Below are positions 17,899-28,701 of a DNA stretch of 64,000 nt, in pieces. This stretch comes from Gammaproteobacteria bacterium (lineage in GTDB: Bacteria; Pseudomonadota; Gammaproteobacteria; Coxiellales; Coxiellaceae). Made by a program: the position numbers and the translations under genes. Numbering within the stretch: the first letter of the stretch is position 1; each line of letters opens with the position of its first letter. The notes beneath the pieces are model-generated. The model was not told the origin of the DNA and did not search any database. It was given only the letters and a program-made list of their open reading frames with translations. The stretch covers positions 122,571 to 186,570 of the forward strand of contig JAPLRF010000036.1 in the NCBI GenBank assembly GCA_026399315.1. Reading direction: 5' to 3'.

Positions 17899-19248
17899 AT
17901 GACCAAAAAACTCTACATTAAAACCCACGGTTGTCAAATGAACAGCTACGACAGTCAAAAAATGCTGGACGTTCTGAACGCTTCACACGGATTGGTGAAA
18001 ACGGACGACCCTTATGAAGCGGATGTCATTCTCTTCAATACATGCTCCGTCCGAGAAAAGGCAGAGGAGAAAGTATTTTCTGACTTGGGGCGTGCACGTG
18101 AAATTAAACTAAAAAATCCGAATGTCATCATTGGTGTTGGCGGATGCGTTGCCAGCCAGGAGGGGGAAGCGATTGTTAAACGTGCTCCTTATGTCGATAT
18201 CGTTTTTGGCCCACAAACACTGCATCGTTTACCTGAATTAATGGATGCCGCTATTGCAACCAAGAAACCGTCTGTTGATATTAGTTTTCCCGAAATAGAA
18301 AAGTTTGATTATTTGCCTGAAGCAAAAGCAGACGGCCCTACGGCACTTGTTTCAATTATGGAAGGCTGCAGTAAATATTGTAGTTTTTGCGTAGTACCTT
18401 ATACGCGGGGAACTGAAATCAGCCGCTCATTTGACGCCATTATTGCTGAAATTGTGCAATTAACTGAACAAGGCGTTAAAGAAATCACTTTACTTGGGCA
18501 AAATGTTAATGATTATCGTGGATTAATGCACGATGGCAATATCGCTGATCTAGCATTGCTAATTCATTATGTCGCTGCAATTGATGACATAAAACGCATT
18601 CGCTTCACCACTTCGCATCCTTCTGCTTTTTCACAAAATTTAATTGATGCGTATGCAGAAGAACCCAAGCTCTCGAATCACCTGCATTTACCAGTACAAA
18701 GTGGATCAGATCGTATATTGGCTGCAATGAAAAGAAACTACACCGCATTAGAATATAAATCCAAAATTCGCGCGCTGAGGAAAGTACGTCCCGATATTTG
18801 CATTTCATCCGATTTCATTATTGGATTTCCAGGTGAAACAGACAAAGATTTTGAAGACACCCTGAATTTAATTGCCGATGTTGGTTTTGATTTCTCATTT
18901 AGTTTTATTTATAGTCGCCGTCCCGGCACACCTGCAGCATCATTACCGGACGATGTTCCCATGGAAGTGAAAAGGAAACGTTTGGCTATCCTGCAAGCCC
19001 GCATTGATCAAAACACCGCTGAAATTAGCCGCCGCATGGTCGGGTCAGAAGAAATAATATTGGTTACAAAGGCCTCATTTAAAAATCCAGAGGAGATGGC
19101 GGGTCGCACCGAAAATAATCGCATGGTTTCTTTTAAAACCACTTCAGGAAAATATGAACCCGATTTAATTGGTCAGCTGATTTCCGTGAAAATTACTGAC
19201 GCGAACAGAAATTTTTTAATGGGGGAAATCCCCTTGGTCTCAATATGA
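17899..19248 (+). CDS. miaB: tRNA-2-methylthio-N6-isopentenyladenosine37 methylthiotransferase MiaB
   Basis: A radical-SAM enzyme of 449 residues that adds the 2-methylthio group to i6A37 in tRNAs reading U-starting codons. The N-terminal UPF0004 domain has the auxiliary-cluster cysteines C12, C49 and C83; the radical-SAM motif CSKYCSFC supplies C157, C161 and C164. A TRAM RNA-binding domain closes the protein (about 380-446). It overlaps ybeY by 4 bp and starts the miaB-ybeY-corC-lnt cluster; the phoH-like ybeZ, usually found between miaB and ybeY, is absent here. Confidence 0.96.
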   Translation: MTKKLYIKTHGCQMNSYDSQKMLDVLNASHGLVKTDDPYEADVILFNTCSVREKAEEKVFSDLGRAREIKLKNPNVIIGVGGCVASQEGEAIVKRAPYVDIVFGPQTLHRLPELMDAAIATKKPSVDISFPEIEKFDYLPEAKADGPTALVSIMEGCSKYCSFCVVPYTRGTEISRSFDAIIAEIVQLTEQGVKEITLLGQNVNDYRGLMHDGNIADLALLIHYVAAIDDIKRIRFTTSHPSAFSQNLIDAYAEEPKLSNHLHLPVQSGSDRILAAMKRNYTALEYKSKIRALRKVRPDICISSDFIIGFPGETDKDFEDTLNLIADVGFDFSFSFIYSRRPGTPAASLPDDVPMEVKRKRLAILQARIDQNTAEISRRMVGSEEIILVTKASFKNPEEMAGRTENNRMVSFKTTSGKYEPDLIGQLISVKITDANRNFLMGEIPLVSI

Positions 19249-19706
19249 TTTCTGTTATTTTATTAAATGAAATTCAGTTTGGCCGCGCACCGACAGAAGT
19301 TAAATTTCAGCAATGGATTGATCAGACAGTTAATGTAATGCATGAGCAAATACCTTCAAGCTGCAAAGAAATATGTATTTCAATTATTGACACAGAAACC
19401 AGTGCGCACTTAAATGAAACGTATCGTCAAAAAAAAGGCGCCACGAACGTCTTGTCTTTTGTTTATGAATCTATGCCAGGCGTAATTCAAGAATCATTGG
19501 GTGATTTGGCGATTTGCGCAGAACTTGTCGAGAGCGAAGCAAAAGTGCTTGAACAAACACTTGAAGCCCATTGGGCACACTTAACAATACATGGTATTTT
19601 ACATCTGTTGGGTTATGATCATATGATTGAAGCAGAGGCGAAAATCATGGAAACCTTGGAAGTCAGTATATTGCAGCAACTCGGATTTAAGGATCCCTAT
19701 TTATGA
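19245..19706 (+). CDS. ybeY: Endoribonuclease YbeY (rRNA maturation factor)
   Basis: A 153-residue single-strand RNase needed for 16S rRNA 3'-end processing and ribosome quality control. The zinc site is intact as H116, H120 and H126 in [11 protein letters not shown]. The conserved TNVLSFVYE and GDLAIC segments lie at about 67-91. Start and stop both overlap neighbours by 4 bp (miaB upstream, corC downstream), so the cluster is translationally coupled. Confidence 0.95.
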   Translation: MISVILLNEIQFGRAPTEVKFQQWIDQTVNVMHEQIPSSCKEICISIIDTETSAHLNETYRQKKGATNVLSFVYESMPGVIQESLGDLAICAELVESEAKVLEQTLEAHWAHLTIHGILHLLGYDHMIEAEAKIMETLEVSILQQLGFKDPYL

Positions 19707-20518
19707 GCGACCACCCTTCTTGGTTTGAACGCTTAAGCCATTTTTTATCCCGCGAGCCACACAGTCAAAAGCAATTAATTGACATATTGCGCGATGCTGA
19801 ACATCGTCAATTAATTGATCACGATGCCTTGAAAATGATTGAAGGCGTACTTGCTGTATCAGATAAAAAAGTACGAGACATCATGATCCCTCGCCCACAG
19901 ATGGTCGTCATCAATGGCAGCGCGCACCCAACTGATGTGATGTCCACGATTATTCAATCACAACATTCCCGTTTCCCAGTGATGGGTGAGAAACCCGATA
20001 AAATTCTTGGTATTTTATTGGCAAAAGATTTACTGCCATTCTGTATGCCTGGAAAAAGTGAAGCGCGTATTCGCGATCTCATTCGTCCAGTCGTTTTTAT
20101 TCCAGAAAGTAAACCACTTGATTTATTGTTAAAAGAATTCCGCTCTAGTCGAAATCACATGGCGATTGTGGTTGATGAATATGGCGGTGTATCCGGCCTT
20201 GTTACCATTGAAGACGTCCTAGAAGAAATTGTGGGTGACATTGAAGACGAATATGATGTTGATGAAACGGAGTTGGTGGTCAAAGAAATCGAGAAAAATA
20301 TTTTTATGGTGAATGCATTAACACCCATTGAAAATTTTAATCGATACTTTAAAACAAATTTTAATAACACAGACTTTGATACAATCGGCGGGTTAATCGT
20401 GCAGGAATTTGGATATTTACCCAAGCGCGATGAAATGATTATATTTGGTGATTTTGAAGTACAGATTGTGAAAGCAACAAGACGCGGGATTCAAAGTTTA
20501 CAATTCAAAAGGATCTAA
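19703..20518 (+). CDS. corC: CorC/YbeX CBS-domain protein
   Basis: A 271-residue cytosolic protein with two CBS domains (about 66-185), beginning at the MIPRPQM motif, and a C-terminal CorC_HlyC domain (about 190-270). The residues DEYGGVSGLVTIEDVLEEIVGDIEDE are the family's best-conserved part. It is linked to magnesium/cobalt efflux and, through its operon with ybeY, to ribosome metabolism. The ATG overlaps the end of ybeY; lnt starts 7 bp after its stop. Confidence 0.93.
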   Translation: MSDHPSWFERLSHFLSREPHSQKQLIDILRDAEHRQLIDHDALKMIEGVLAVSDKKVRDIMIPRPQMVVINGSAHPTDVMSTIIQSQHSRFPVMGEKPDKILGILLAKDLLPFCMPGKSEARIRDLIRPVVFIPESKPLDLLLKEFRSSRNHMAIVVDEYGGVSGLVTIEDVLEEIVGDIEDEYDVDETELVVKEIEKNIFMVNALTPIENFNRYFKTNFNNTDFDTIGGLIVQEFGYLPKRDEMIIFGDFEVQIVKATRRGIQSLQFKRI

Positions 20519-20525
20519 CACGGAC

Positions 20526-21983
20526 ATGATCTGGGTATCTTTTATTTCATTATTCATCGGTGCCCTACTGCCGCTGGCTTTTTCGCCGTTCGATATTTAC
20601 AGTATGGCTTTTATTATCCCCGCTATTTTATTGTTTGTTTGGAAAAAAGCCTCGCCCAAAAAGGCATTTATAACAGGTTGGCTTTTTGGATTGGGATTTT
20701 TCGGAACGGGCACTTCATGGATATTCATCAGTATTCACGCTTTCGGAAATGCATCAACTGCATTAGCGGCACTCATTACATTTTTATTTGTTGCCGTACT
20801 GGCATTTTATCCGGCAACATTGGGTTATGTTTTTCAACGTTATTTCTCTCGCTATTCTGACATAAAGAAATGCTTATTGATTTACCCGGCGCTCTGGGTT
20901 TTGTGGGAATACTGTCGCAGTGAGTTTTTCACTGGATTTCCATGGTTATTACTAGGCTGCACGCAATTAACAACCCCTTTAAAGGGGTTATTGCCCGTTA
21001 TAGGCACTTATGGATTATCATTGATTGTCACTGTTATCAGCGGCGCATTGGTATTGTTAGCCACCAAACAATCGCGTTTTACAAAAATAATTTGCTTTGT
21101 AATTGTTTTCGGATTAATTGGCACAGGGTGGGTTTTGGAAAATCACGCCTGGACAAAGCCCGTCGGTCTTCCTATTAAAACCAGTTTAATTCAAGGTAAT
21201 ATTCCGCAAGAAGTGAAATGGAATCCCGCCTATGTAATGCAAAATATTAATATTTATAAAAACTTAACTTTCGCCCATTTTTCCAGTGAATTAATTGTTT
21301 GGCCTGAAGGTGCTTTTCCTGTTTATGCACAAGACGCTGAAAAATTTATTCATCAATTAGGGCAGCTCGCGAAAAAAAATAACAGCAATATTATATTTGG
21401 CGTACCCATTCAAAACGGCAAAAATGATTATAATGGTTTGTTGTTAATTGGCGATAATCAAGGCCAATATTTAAAACGTCATTTGGTTCCATTTGGAGAA
21501 TACACGCCATTTTACAGTGTTTTTGGTAAGGCCATGTCTTATTTTAATATTCCCATGTCCGCGTTTTCAGAAGGCCCTCGCAATCAACCTGAGTTAAAAA
21601 TAAATAAAATTCAAATTTCGCCTTTCATTTGTTATGAAATTGCCTTTCCTATTCGCGTGTTAAGCCGCGCGGAAAATAGCGAATTTTTAATCACATTATC
21701 AGACGACAGCTGGTTTGGAAAATCTATTGCCTTGGCGCAGCATTTACAAATGGCGCAAGTACGGTCACTTGAAACAGGACGCTATCAACTGCTTAGCACC
21801 AATACCGGCATTACAGCTGTTATTTCGCCGTTTGGTGACATCATAAAAGGGGCGCCAATTGATCAGCGCGTTGTTATTACGGAGGATGTTCAGCCTATGA
21901 CAGGAGAAACGCCCTTGATGGTTTGGCGTTATTATCCTGTCGCTGGTTTAATAATACTGATGTTGCTTTTAGGGGGGTTATAA
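20526..21983 (+). CDS. lnt: Apolipoprotein N-acyltransferase
   Basis: A 485-residue inner-membrane enzyme that adds the third acyl chain to the N-terminal cysteine of lipoproteins such as LptE and BamD, both encoded in this window. Six or more membrane helices precede a periplasmic nitrilase domain with the catalytic triad E261 (VWPEGAFP), K317 (KRHLVPFGEY) and C369 (PFICYEIAFP). A last helix ends the protein. It closes the miaB cluster and is convergent with the next gene, with stops 4 bp apart. Confidence 0.94.
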   Translation: MIWVSFISLFIGALLPLAFSPFDIYSMAFIIPAILLFVWKKASPKKAFITGWLFGLGFFGTGTSWIFISIHAFGNASTALAALITFLFVAVLAFYPATLGYVFQRYFSRYSDIKKCLLIYPALWVLWEYCRSEFFTGFPWLLLGCTQLTTPLKGLLPVIGTYGLSLIVTVISGALVLLATKQSRFTKIICFVIVFGLIGTGWVLENHAWTKPVGLPIKTSLIQGNIPQEVKWNPAYVMQNINIYKNLTFAHFSSELIVWPEGAFPVYAQDAEKFIHQLGQLAKKNNSNIIFGVPIQNGKNDYNGLLLIGDNQGQYLKRHLVPFGEYTPFYSVFGKAMSYFNIPMSAFSEGPRNQPELKINKIQISPFICYEIAFPIRVLSRAENSEFLITLSDDSWFGKSIALAQHLQMAQVRSLETGRYQLLSTNTGITAVISPFGDIIKGAPIDQRVVITEDVQPMTGETPLMVWRYYPVAGLIILMLLLGGL

Positions 21984-21987
21984 AAAA

Positions 21988-23214
21988 TCACTTCTGGGTT
22001 AAATTAATTTTTTGCGTTACATTATAATGATTCAACGGTTTTTGCTGGTTATGCGCCACCATCACTTTTGCTGATTTTAGTGTCGAAACACTTGCTGCTG
22101 TTTCCCTGCTCAGTAATAAAATTTGCGGATCAACAACCATTCCTTCGCGAGGTGCTTTTCCTTTGTGCGCTAATCCCCCTGAAAACGTGGTAAAGCTTGT
22201 TGCGGCATCGCCAGCACCAGAATATTTAGCATGAAAATAATCATTCCCCCCTTTTGAGGGAATACCCATTAAATTTCCAACAATAAATTGAACTACACTA
22301 TAATCAACCGGTATTTTACAAATATCCACGAATTGTTTAAATAATTTCGCTTCCAGTAAAACGCCTTCTGGCACAATGGTCACACCTGAATCTTCACCGT
22401 TAACGAGAATTTTTCCATTGGCGATAGCATCTTTTAGCCATTTTAGAAATGCTTCACCCTGCTCATTAGTTGGCCCTAGCATGTCAACCAAGGCGCCATC
22501 CAATGTATTTAAAACGGTGATAATATCTTCGCGTTTAATTAAAGCGAGCGACCAACTGATTATTTTACTGTCATCATTTTCTTGATCCAGTAAAGCAGAT
22601 AACCAATCCGAAAAAACAAGCAAATCATCCGAAAGCCATAAAAATAAATCACGAGGTATTAATTGTTTTGCAAGCATTGGCGTTATTTCAGCAGAAAATC
22701 GAAAAAATGCAGCGGTAATGGGATACATTTTGTAATAGTTAGCCTGCCCAACCATGGAGCCCGTAAAGGGGTTCCAATCACGAAAAAATTCACCTTCATC
22801 GTCAACTAAAGTGATGCGCTGATTTGTCATTACACGCGCAACATCTTTTAACAATGCGGCGGAAAAAACAGCCAATTTTAACAGGGGTGTCGCTTGCGGC
22901 TTTCCCAGTTGGCAAAATTTTTGATAGGTGATTGCGGCGCGCGCTAAGCCATAGTTTAATAAACTGCCCAATATCCCGCTGGTTTTATGCGGCAATACTT
23001 GCACGAATTCCATGTAGTTTTGAATAAGCTGACCGTAAGATAAATCGAAATCTTCTTGGGATAATTCTGATAAATCGCGAATTTGACGGATCAATCCTTT
23101 GTGACGTTGACCAAACAGTAATTGATCGCCACTTAATACTGGCAATAAATACCCTTCTTCATAAGTATGTAATTTGGGGTGCGATCCTATGCCACTCCCG
23201 CTTTTAATAAACAT
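21988..23214 (-). CDS. TraI_2/MobH-like domain protein with lost HD motif
   Basis: A 408-residue soluble protein. Residues 14-155 resemble the N-terminal domain of MobH/TraI_2 relaxases (PF07514-type): LPVLSGDQLLFGQRHKGLIRQI, a YMEFVQVLPHKTSG segment, SLLNYGLARAAI, then LAVFSAALLKDVARV and a DDEGEFFRDWNPFTGSM end. In active members the corresponding histidines (HH after the LP segment and LLHD) bind metal; here LLHD is LLKD (121-124) and the paired histidines are missing. The rest is unrecognised. No conjugation genes are near. I infer a domesticated, probably non-catalytic derivative. It sits in an island between lnt and leuS beside an IS30 element. Confidence 0.6.
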   Translation of the reverse strand: MFIKSGSGIGSHPKLHTYEEGYLLPVLSGDQLLFGQRHKGLIRQIRDLSELSQEDFDLSYGQLIQNYMEFVQVLPHKTSGILGSLLNYGLARAAITYQKFCQLGKPQATPLLKLAVFSAALLKDVARVMTNQRITLVDDEGEFFRDWNPFTGSMVGQANYYKMYPITAAFFRFSAEITPMLAKQLIPRDLFLWLSDDLLVFSDWLSALLDQENDDSKIISWSLALIKREDIITVLNTLDGALVDMLGPTNEQGEAFLKWLKDAIANGKILVNGEDSGVTIVPEGVLLEAKLFKQFVDICKIPVDYSVVQFIVGNLMGIPSKGGNDYFHAKYSGAGDAATSFTTFSGGLAHKGKAPREGMVVDPQILLLSRETAASVSTLKSAKVMVAHNQQKPLNHYNVTQKINLTQK

Positions 23215-23339
23215 AGTTGATCATCCATAATTCAATATAAAGCACGATTTCGATATGGAGCATAGCATGCTTTGAGTTATCTGCGCAAAACAGGCGTTCG
23301 GGCTAGCAGTATTAATCAACGCGATTCTGATTTTCAGAA

Positions 23340-23848
23340 TCAGGGCAGATCATGAAAAGCGACATCATGCCCAACTTGTCCTTTAACTTGATACATTGCG
23401 TGATCTGCATATTGTATTAACTTTTCCGCATCGTCAGCATCATCAGGATAAAGTGCGCCACCAATACTTGCCTTAATCTCAAAACGATGTGAATTAATTT
23501 CAACATTTGTTTCAGTCAAATTAAGGAGTATTTTTTTAGCTAAGATAACCGCTTGTTCCTTTGAGGCAACATTCAGTAGCGATATCACAAATTCGTCACC
23601 ACCAAAACGTGATACCGTATCCGATTCTCGGACAGCCATTTTAAGGCGGCTAGCAACTTCACACAAAAACTGGTCGCCAGTTGCGTGCCCATATTGATCA
23701 TTAATCGGTTTAAATCGGTCTAAATCTAAAAATAAAACAACTATCTTCCCTTTTTGTCGCTTTGCAATTTGAATCGCATATTGTAGGCGCTCTACAAATG
23801 ACCTGCGGTTAGGTAAGTTAGTCAAGGGGTCACAATAAGCATAGGCGG
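23340..23848 (-). pseudogene. GGDEF half of an IS-interrupted PAS-GGDEF gene
   Basis: This is the C-terminal part of a diguanylate cyclase. It encodes AYCDPLTNLPNRRSF, the usual entry to a GGDEF domain, FLDLDRFKPINDQYGHATGD, and the active-site FGGDEF, all intact. The open frame extends into the IS left end through a GTG, but that start is an accident of the insertion. The PAS and membrane half lies on the other side of the IS at 24926-25560. As it stands, this part has no sensor and no normal start. An intact protein of about 380 residues would have made cyclic di-GMP. Confidence 0.85.
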
Positions 23849-24925
23849 ATTCAAAAGCCAAGTGCAACACCCACTTTCTCGCATGACCTGCTAAAAACTT
23901 CGAATGGCGTTTTGTAACCCAAACATTTACGTGGACGATTATTTAATTTTCTCGCCACACGCTGCAAATCATTATTTGTCATGCTATCAAACGGAACTCT
24001 TTTTGGAAAGTATTGTCTGACCAGGCCATTTGTATTTTCATTCAATCCGCGCTCCCACGAGTGATATGGCTTTGCAAAATAAACCTTGGCACCAAGTGTA
24101 TTCGCCATCTTTTCATGCGATGAAAACTCCTTCCCATTATCCAGTGTGATTGTATGAGTCAAATCAGCGATAGGCAGCATACGTGCATTAATGCTATCAA
24201 CAACTGCCGCTGTCGTCTTGTTTTTGGCTTTAGCAAGCACTGTGTATCGGCTCTTTCTCTCGACCATAGACGCAATCACAGCACCGCCATCGTGCGATCC
24301 AATGATGGTGTCTCCTTCCCAATCGCCAGTGCGTTTACGGCTGTCTACGATAGCAGGACGCTGATCTATATCTACACGGTTTGGAATGGCCCCTCTCGTT
24401 GATCTGGCTGAGCCATAACGTTTTTTGCGCTTCTTCTTGCAGCGTAAATGCGTATAAAGTGTGCCACCTGCCGCCTTGTCTTTTAAAATTCGCTGATAGA
24501 TTATTTCATGACTGATTGTTTCTAATCCTTCAAGCAGAAGTCGTCCTGCAATTTGTTCCGGACTCCATTGATCTTTTATTAAATGATCCTCTGCAAATTT
24601 CCACGCGGCCTTACTGATTTTTTTTGCATTACTTGAACCACGCACAGAAAGACGATCAACAGTTTTAAGTTCGGCTTGTTTCGGCTTCCAGCCTCGCTCC
24701 CCCGCATTGCGACGCAACTCCCTGGATAATGTAGATGGCGATCTTCCCATCTTTCTTGCTATCTCAGCTTGATTAAAACCCTCGCGTCGAAGGTCATCTA
24801 TCTGATATCTTTCTTCTTCGGTCAAATGCTTGTAGTCCATTGGCAACCTCGATTCCAGTCAAAGTAGCCAATAGTCTATATCATTTGGCCACTATTTAAC
24901 CTTGTGTTGCACTTCGTACTTGAAC
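23849..24925 (-). mobile_element. IS30-family insertion sequence
   Basis: An element of about 1.08 kb with 22-bp terminal inverted repeats at 23849-23870 and 24904-24925; 17 of 22 bases match, and both share GTGTTGCACTT next to the inner side. A single transposase gene fills it, its stop codon lying inside the left repeat. The flanks show a 3-bp CGG direct repeat, consistent with IS30-family target duplication. It has inserted between the PAS and GGDEF parts of a diguanylate cyclase. Both repeats and the transposase look intact, so it may still move. Confidence 0.9.
23851..24846 (-). CDS. IS30-family transposase
   Basis: A 331-residue DDE transposase. The N-terminal helix-turn-helix (about 8-45, HLTEEERYQIDDLRREG, then AEIARKMGRSPSTLSREL) binds the IS ends. 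The catalytic residues are D179 (GDWEGDTIIG), D236 (TLDNGKEF) and E270 (GLNENTNGLVRQYFPK), with the 33-residue gap between the second and third that marks IS30. The protein ends NNRPRKCLGYKTPFEVF plus a short tail. It is full length with no frameshift, so it is probably active. Confidence 0.95.
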   Translation of the reverse strand: MPMDYKHLTEEERYQIDDLRREGFNQAEIARKMGRSPSTLSRELRRNAGERGWKPKQAELKTVDRLSVRGSSNAKKISKAAWKFAEDHLIKDQWSPEQIAGRLLLEGLETISHEIIYQRILKDKAAGGTLYTHLRCKKKRKKRYGSARSTRGAIPNRVDIDQRPAIVDSRKRTGDWEGDTIIGSHDGGAVIASMVERKSRYTVLAKAKNKTTAAVVDSINARMLPIADLTHTITLDNGKEFSSHEKMANTLGAKVYFAKPYHSWERGLNENTNGLVRQYFPKRVPFDSMTNNDLQRVARKLNNRPRKCLGYKTPFEVFSRSCEKVGVALGF

Positions 24926-25560
24926 CGGCGATAATATTTTATTTTCTCTTCCATTTTTTTTTGGGATGTGATGTCTTTAAAAATACCCACGTAATAGGCT
25001 ATTTTTCCATTTGGGTTTTTGATGATGCTGATATTAATCCACTGTATGTATAATTTCCCAGACCTATTGCGGTTCCAAAGCTCACCTTCCCAAAACCCCT
25101 CTTTCAATAAGGCCGACCATAAATCCTGATAAAATGATTTATCCTGTTTACCAGAACTTAATATGTTCGGATTTTTACCTTTAATTTCGCTTAATTTATA
25201 TCCGGATATTTCCTCGTATCGGGGATTAACGTAAACAATTTCATTGTGATTATCCGTAATAACACACCCTTCTCGCAGGACATGCAAAGCTTGATTGGAT
25301 AGATGTAGTTCAGCCATCAGGTCGAATCTTTCTCGAATAAAATAAGCAAGGATAAGCGTTGAAAAAATAAATAACGTCGCCGTAAAAACGCGCATCCATA
25401 CTTCGTTACTGTTTTCAGGGATCAACTGGGAGGTAAATGCACCGGAATGAAAAACAAAACTGTGGATAAACGCTTCCAAAAACCAATAAACAGTAGCAAT
25501 CAAAAAGCCAATCCAAAATGCTCGACAATAAAAGAATAGCTTGTTTTTGATGCGCATCAT
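24926..25560 (-). pseudogene. Membrane-PAS half of an IS-interrupted PAS-GGDEF gene
   Basis: The 5' part of a diguanylate cyclase with two membrane helices (about 12-33 and 59-80) around a periplasmic loop, then a PAS domain (about 88-205: GCVITDNHNEIVYVNPRYEEISGY and WINISIIKNPNGKI) and the PAC-like GIFKDITSQKKMEEKIK linker. The native frame ends at KYYR; the IS adds a dozen foreign codons before a stop at 24892. GAGGTG precedes the double ATG. After removing the IS and one target copy, the two halves differ by one base in frame, so either the boundary is off by one or the gene carries another indel. Confidence 0.85.
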
Positions 25561-25714
25561 TCACCTCATTGCTATTACAGCATGGAATATTCAATATGCA
25601 AAGTGTAAATCATGAGAAGTCAGCCTAAGCTAGAAAAACCAGGGTATAAAACTTGACAGAATGAAGCAGATATCTCATCCTGCATCATTGTTTTTCAGTA
25701 AATTAGGTAGCCTC

Positions 25715-28159
25715 ATGACCATTGATTATTGCCCAGCAGATATTGAATCCCAGGCACAAGCAGACTGGGAAAAAACAGCGCTTTTTGAAGCGAAAGAAAA
25801 TGATACGCGTGAAAAGTTTTATTGTTTGTCGATGTTGCCCTACCCTAGCGGTGAATTACACATGGGGCATACGCGCAACTACACGATTGGGGATGTTATC
25901 GCCCGTTATCAGCGCATGAAGGGCAAAAATGTGCTTCAACCCATGGGTTGGGACGCATTTGGATTGCCAGCTGAAAATGCGGCCATTCAGCGCAAATTAG
26001 CCCCCGCCATCTGGACGCGCAATAATATTGAAAAAATGCGTACGCAATTACAGCAACTGGGATTGGCAGTAGATTGGTCGCGTGAAATTGCGACCTGCGA
26101 CCCAAGCTATTATCGCTGGGAACAGTGGTTATTCATTCAATTATTCAAGAAAGGCCTCGCCTACAAAAAAAAATCATGGGTGAATTGGGACCCTATCGAT
26201 CAAACTGTTTTAGCCAATGAGCAGGTGGTCGATGGAAAAGGTTGGCGTTCTGGCGTGCCTGTTGAGCGTCGCGAAATTTCACAGTGGTTTTTAAAAATCA
26301 CCGATTATGCTGAGGAATTATTAAATGGCCTAGATGAATTAACGGAATGGCCGCAGCAAGTGGTGCAAATGCAGCGAAACTGGATAGGGAAATCGGAAGG
26401 CATTGAAATTGATTTCGCCCTAGACCTGCCGTCTTTTGATAATAAAAAGATTTCGATTTTTACTACCCGTCCTGACACACTAATGGGTGTGACCTATTTA
26501 GGCATTGCCATTGAGCATCCGCTTGCCATTAAAGCTGCAGAAAAAAATCCACTATTAAAAAACTTCATTGGTGCCAATAAAAAAACATCGGTTGCCGAAG
26601 CCGATATTGCCACACTTGAAAAATTGGGGTGCGATACTGGATTGTTTGCCATTCATCCTGTCACGCAAAAAAAAATCCCGATATGGGTAACCAATTTTGT
26701 CTTAATGGAATATGGTTCAGGCGCTGTCATGGCAGTGCCGGCACACGATGAACGCGATCATGAATTTGCAAAAAAGTATAATCTCGTAATCCAGCCTGTT
26801 ATAAAAGCGCCTGAAAAATGGGATTTTGATGCGGCTGCGTTTACAGATTATGGCACATTAATTAATTCAGATTTATTTGATGGCTTAAATGGCGCCGATG
26901 CCATTTCAAAAATTAATCATTACCTCGCTGATAAAAATATCGGAATAGTGCGTGTCAATTATCGTTTACGTGATTGGGGAATTTCGCGTCAACGTTATTG
27001 GGGAACGCCCATCCCTATGGTGCATTGTGATAACTGTGGTGATGTACCTGTGAATGAAAATGAATTACCCGTCATTTTACCTGAACATTTAATTCCAACC
27101 GGGGCGGGTTCACCATTGGCGTCTTGCGCTGAATTTTATGAAACTACCTGCCCTGTCTGTGGAAAAAAAGCAAAACGTGAAACGGATACGATGGATACCT
27201 TTATGGAATCATCATGGTATTACGCCCGATACTGTAGCTTTGATCAACATAACGCGATTCTCGATGAGCGCGCACGATATTGGACGCCAGTCGATCAATA
27301 TGTTGGCGGTGTCGAGCATGCCGTATTGCATTTATTGTATGCGCGTTTTATGCATAAAATATTGCGCGATGTCGGCGTATTAAATTCAAATGAACCGTTT
27401 AAAAAATTATTAACGCAAGGCATGGTTTTAAAAGACGGCGCTAAAATGTCAAAATCCAAAGGAAACGTGGTTGCGCCTGAACCCATCATTGAAAAATATG
27501 GTGCTGACACGGCACGTTTATTTATGATGTTTGCAGCGCCTCCGGAGTTATCGTTAGAGTGGTCCGATGCGGGTGTTGAAGGCGCTTATCGCTTTTTGAA
27601 AAAAGTATGGAAGTTGGTGTCGCAATTAGCATCAACTGATTTACCACCAACAGATTTTTCAAAGTCTGCGTTGCAGAAAGAAAACCGTGAAATGCATTTA
27701 ATTTTACAGCAAGCAAATTCAGACATGGAACGCCAGCAGTTTAATACCGTTGTATCTGCTTGCATGAAATTATTAAATCTACTTCAAGATATCGACGCAA
27801 CACCGGCATTAAATAAACTATTTTTACGTGAAGGCTGCAGTATATTATTACGCTTACTTTCGCCGATTACGCCACACCTAACGCACCATTTATGGCAAAT
27901 GTCAGCGTTTGGAAAAAATATTATGGCGTCTGACTGGCCTGTCGTTAATCTCAATGCGCTACAAGTGAGCGAGTTTGATATGATGATCCAGGTAAATGGC
28001 AAATTGCGCGGAAAAATAACGGTTTCGAACGAACAAGACGATGAGTCAATAAGGGCACAAGCACTTTCTGAAGAAACCATCCACCCTTTTCTGCTTGATA
28101 AAAAAATCCAGCGTGTGATTGTCGTTCCTAAAAAATTAATTAATATAGTGGCCTTATGA
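25715..28159 (+). CDS. leuS: Leucyl-tRNA synthetase
   Basis: The ATG at 25715 ([13 protein letters not shown]) is preferred, as other LeuRS proteins start at this point and TTAGG lies upstream; an ATG 18 codons earlier would add an unconserved leader. The 814-residue class I synthetase has HMGH in [12 protein letters not shown], the CP1 editing domain (about 205-390, with the TTRPDTLMG and [10 protein letters not shown] motifs), a zinc-like C-x2-C pair (HCDNCGD) and KMSKS. It charges tRNA-Leu. It heads the leuS-lptE-holA-nadD cluster and overlaps lptE by 4 bp. Confidence 0.96.
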   Translation: MTIDYCPADIESQAQADWEKTALFEAKENDTREKFYCLSMLPYPSGELHMGHTRNYTIGDVIARYQRMKGKNVLQPMGWDAFGLPAENAAIQRKLAPAIWTRNNIEKMRTQLQQLGLAVDWSREIATCDPSYYRWEQWLFIQLFKKGLAYKKKSWVNWDPIDQTVLANEQVVDGKGWRSGVPVERREISQWFLKITDYAEELLNGLDELTEWPQQVVQMQRNWIGKSEGIEIDFALDLPSFDNKKISIFTTRPDTLMGVTYLGIAIEHPLAIKAAEKNPLLKNFIGANKKTSVAEADIATLEKLGCDTGLFAIHPVTQKKIPIWVTNFVLMEYGSGAVMAVPAHDERDHEFAKKYNLVIQPVIKAPEKWDFDAAAFTDYGTLINSDLFDGLNGADAISKINHYLADKNIGIVRVNYRLRDWGISRQRYWGTPIPMVHCDNCGDVPVNENELPVILPEHLIPTGAGSPLASCAEFYETTCPVCGKKAKRETDTMDTFMESSWYYARYCSFDQHNAILDERARYWTPVDQYVGGVEHAVLHLLYARFMHKILRDVGVLNSNEPFKKLLTQGMVLKDGAKMSKSKGNVVAPEPIIEKYGADTARLFMMFAAPPELSLEWSDAGVEGAYRFLKKVWKLVSQLASTDLPPTDFSKSALQKENREMHLILQQANSDMERQQFNTVVSACMKLLNLLQDIDATPALNKLFLREGCSILLRLLSPITPHLTHHLWQMSAFGKNIMASDWPVVNLNALQVSEFDMMIQVNGKLRGKITVSNEQDDESIRAQALSEETIHPFLLDKKIQRVIVVPKKLINIVAL

Positions 28160-28701
28160 AAAAAATCATTGCACTGACTGTTGTTGTGTTTAGTTTTATC
28201 TGCGCTGGTTGCGGCTTTCACATGCGCTCAGCATCAGACTTCCCGCCACAACTGAAAACGGTTTATTTTTCAAGCGGGAAACCCTATAGCGCGCTTACAA
28301 CGCGTTTAATCACACTTTTCCAATCAATGAATATTCAAGTTGTAAAAAAACAATCGAAAGCGCAATTTTCTATTGTGTTATCAAAAGACCGTTTTATTTA
28401 TAGCCGGCCCGACATTGTAGATACAACACTGCCAACCAGTATTAATTTCTCACATTCTGCGATGATTACCGTTATTAATAATAAAAATAAAAAAGAAATC
28501 ATGTCGCACTATTTCATCGCCGCAGAATCATTGACTTTAAATGTTAATCAAATTTATACAATAAATGATAATACACTTATTAGGCAGCAGTTAGATCGAA
28601 AAATTGCTTCTCTTATTTATTACTGGCTCACTTCTAACAATATAAAAACGGCACTAGATCATGCAAGTAGCACTCAAGCAACTCAGCACACAGCTCAGTA
28701 A
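28156..28701 (+). CDS. lptE: LPS-assembly lipoprotein LptE
   Basis: An outer-membrane lipoprotein of 181 residues that plugs the LptD barrel for LPS delivery. A signal peptide ends in the lipobox ICAGC with C19 as the acylated residue, followed by GFHMR, the usual start of mature LptE. Overall conservation is low, as normal for the family, so position between leuS and holA is important evidence. It shares about 40 bp with the start of holA. Confidence 0.92.
   Translation: MKKIIALTVVVFSFICAGCGFHMRSASDFPPQLKTVYFSSGKPYSALTTRLITLFQSMNIQVVKKQSKAQFSIVLSKDRFIYSRPDIVDTTLPTSINFSHSAMITVINNKNKKEIMSHYFIAAESLTLNVNQIYTINDNTLIRQQLDRKIASLIYYWLTSNNIKTALDHASSTQATQHTAQ

Noticed and set aside
23849..23870. GTG in the IS left repeat as the true start of the GGDEF protein
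   Set aside because: The codon is within the insertion sequence end and the first residues translate the inverted repeat; the domain's natural N-terminus is the PAS part on the other side.
25653..25680. TTGACA at 25653 as a leuS promoter
   Set aside because: No acceptable -10 hexamer lies 16-18 bp downstream, and the box is only about 60 bp before the start; the evidence is a lone -35-like match.
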